Below, piece after piece: positions 62,875-64,000 of a stretch of 64,000 bases of DNA. A model generated the notes under the pieces. That model ran no database searches and was not told where the DNA came from. It saw nothing but the letters and a program-made list of their open reading frames with translations. Source of the stretch: Gloeobacter kilaueensis JS1 (lineage in GTDB: Bacteria; Cyanobacteriota; Cyanobacteriia; Gloeobacterales; Gloeobacteraceae). A program made the translations under genes and the position numbers. The stretch lies in NCBI RefSeq assembly GCF_000484535.1, contig NC_022600.1, positions 2,046,001 to 2,110,000 on the forward strand, in the 5' to 3' direction. The stretch's first letter is position 1. Every line of letters begins with the position of its first letter.

Positions 62875-63585
62875 TCAGGACTGCCAGAGGGCGGTGGTCC
62901 GCCGCAGGCTGGTGCAGCTGTGCTGAGCGACAATCACGTGGTCGAGCACCGGAATCTGCAGGGTCCGGGCGCATTCGAGCAGCTGGCGGGTGAGGCGCAG
63001 ATCCTCCGCCGAAGGGTCGGTGATCCCGGAAGGATGGTTGTGGGCGACGATGATCCCCGCCGCTGCCTGGCGGATCGCCTCGCGGAAGATCTCGCGCGGG
63101 TGGGCGAGGGTTTCATCGAGGGTGCCAAGGGTGACGATCCGGTGGGCGATGAGCCGATTCTTGATATCGAGCAGGAGCACGGCGAACTGTTCCTGGCGGG
63201 CAAAGGCCATCTCGGCCCTGAGCACCGCCGCCACAGCCTGGGGACTATCGACGACGGGGCGCGGCGCTGGGGGTGCCAGAAAAACCCGCCGGCCCAGTTC
63301 AAGGGCGGCAAGCAGGCTGGCGGCCCTCGCCGGTCCAATGCCCGGCTGGAGCATCAGTTCAGCGGCGCTGATGTCGCGCAGGTGCGCCAGCGGGTCGCAG
63401 CCCGGCCCTTCGAGGGAGCGCAGGAGCCGCTGGGCCAGCCCAATGGCGCTCAGGCCGTTCGCCTGGCCGCTGCCCAATAAAATCGCGAGCAGTTCGGCGG
63501 TGGCCAGTCCCCTGGGGCCACCGTCGAACAGTCGTTCCCGTGGCCGCTCGCAGGCGGGCAATTCGGCGATGCGCAGAGCTTCCAT
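62875..63585 (-). CDS. radC: RadC family DNA repair-associated protein (JAB/MPN domain)
   Basis: 236 residues. Helix-hairpin-helix part (LMLQPGIGPARAASLLAALE) then a JAB/MPN domain with the metal motif IIVAHNHPSGITDPSAEDLR and the conserved VTLGTLDETLAHPREIF. RadC proteins were named for a repair phenotype now doubted; the JAMM metalloprotease-like centre is intact. ATG at 63585. The TonB-receptor gene upstream (63642-64000) is on the same strand. Confidence 0.94.
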   Translation of the reverse strand: MEALRIAELPACERPRERLFDGGPRGLATAELLAILLGSGQANGLSAIGLAQRLLRSLEGPGCDPLAHLRDISAAELMLQPGIGPARAASLLAALELGRRVFLAPPAPRPVVDSPQAVAAVLRAEMAFARQEQFAVLLLDIKNRLIAHRIVTLGTLDETLAHPREIFREAIRQAAAGIIVAHNHPSGITDPSAEDLRLTRQLLECARTLQIPVLDHVIVAQHSCTSLRRTTALWQS

Positions 63586-63641
63586 ACCGTGAGCCTAGCC
63601 GGATCGCCGGTTGTCCGCCGCACCGCACAGGACCGGACGCT

Positions 63642-64000
63642 TCAAAATGTCGATTTGAGGCCGAGCCGGAAGTTTGTCCCCGGTGCCGGGTTGCCGTAGG
63701 ACTTTTCAAAGTAGGTGCCGAGCAAATTTTCGATGTAGGCGTTTGCCGTCAGATTTTCACCCATCGGGACACGCAGCGAGAGATCGAGGGTGGCGTAGCC
63801 GGGCAGCGTCGAGCCGGTGGGCAGCTTCGCGATGTGCTCAAGAAAGATCGGATTGTTGGTAGCCGGGTCGCGCACTTCGATGTCCGAGGGGCCGACGTGG
63901 TAGGTATCGACCGAGCGGCCACCGACGACGTTGGCAAACAGGGCAGCGCGAAAACCACTCGGAGTGGCGTAGGAGAGGCCGAGGTTGCCGACCAAAAAAG
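63642..64000 (-). CDS. TonB-dependent receptor (C-terminal part)
   Basis: The gene runs off the right end; the last 119 residues are visible. They form beta-barrel strands (LGLSYATPSGFRAALFANVV, LPGYATLDLSLRVPMGENLT) and end NFRLGLKSTF with the terminal Phe typical of outer-membrane barrels. AYIENLLGTYFEKSYGNPAP is the common NxxGxxY/NPAPG part of TonB receptors. The ligand, probably a siderophore or vitamin, cannot be told from this part. Confidence 0.88.
   Translation of the reverse strand, partial: FLVGNLGLSYATPSGFRAALFANVVGGRSVDTYHVGPSDIEVRDPATNNPIFLEHIAKLPTGSTLPGYATLDLSLRVPMGENLTANAYIENLLGTYFEKSYGNPAPGTNFRLGLKSTF

Overview
The window is about 60% GC, gene-dense and cyanobacterial. The evidence is a set of cyanobacterium-associated families: GuaB3, a cyAbrB regulator, the TIGR03792 and TIGR02652 proteins, DUF5340, DUF1995, a CrtO-type carotene ketolase, the N-terminally extended TrpC, and a PLP-dependent arginine decarboxylase. 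High GC together with S9 peptidase, TonB receptor and large pentapeptide proteins suggests a Gloeobacter-like lineage. That last step is inference; no rRNA is present.

Layout. 1-5 kb: the end of a YihY/BrkB membrane protein, a Cas4/AddB-like nuclease, then the rplK-rplA-(L10 leader/attenuator)-rplJ-rplL ribosomal cluster and guaB3. 5-9.5 kb: a TerB-like protein whose 3' end overlaps a tRNA-Met, two tandem pentapeptide-repeat proteins, and a divergent HEAT-repeat protein. 9.5-24.2 kb: a complete type I-D CRISPR-Cas locus. It has a divergent WYL regulator, cas3', cas10d (with a clear in-frame internal start for the small subunit Cas11d), csc2, csc1, cas6, cas4, cas1, cas2, a leader, and one array of 46 repeats and 45 spacers. 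The last repeat is broken exactly where a convergent Fic-family gene ends. That gene has a double palindromic operator upstream.

25.7-33.7 kb: SPFH protein, FUSC exporter with a coupled leader ORF, secreted amidohydrolase, murG, GAF-PP2C phosphatase and a sodium:solute symporter. 33.9-36.5 kb: a small accessory module (XRE-ImmA/IrrE protease plus PIN-domain protein, probably toxin-antitoxin-like) with its own promoter/operator, then MgtC. 36.5-45.1 kb: mostly minus-strand genes including an S9 peptidase, outer-membrane protein, PNPOx-like protein, cyAbrB, DJ-1/PfpI and a GT2 glycosyltransferase. 45.3-53.6 kb: hisS, trpC, DUF5340, HEAT protein, a very acidic Asp/Ser/aromatic-rich protein and speA. 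53.7-64 kb: crtO, two degenerate receiver-like proteins, an AbiEii-like toxin pair, hpt-ispD-DUF1995, a metalloprotease-like protein lacking its zinc motif, a possible orphan ncRNA with promoter and terminator, radC, and the C-terminus of a TonB-dependent receptor.

The strongest less-described signals are the Cas11d start, the Fic/terminal-repeat junction with its operator pair, the acidic low-complexity protein, and two terminators not attached to any annotated gene. No insertion sequence, prophage or rRNA was recognised.
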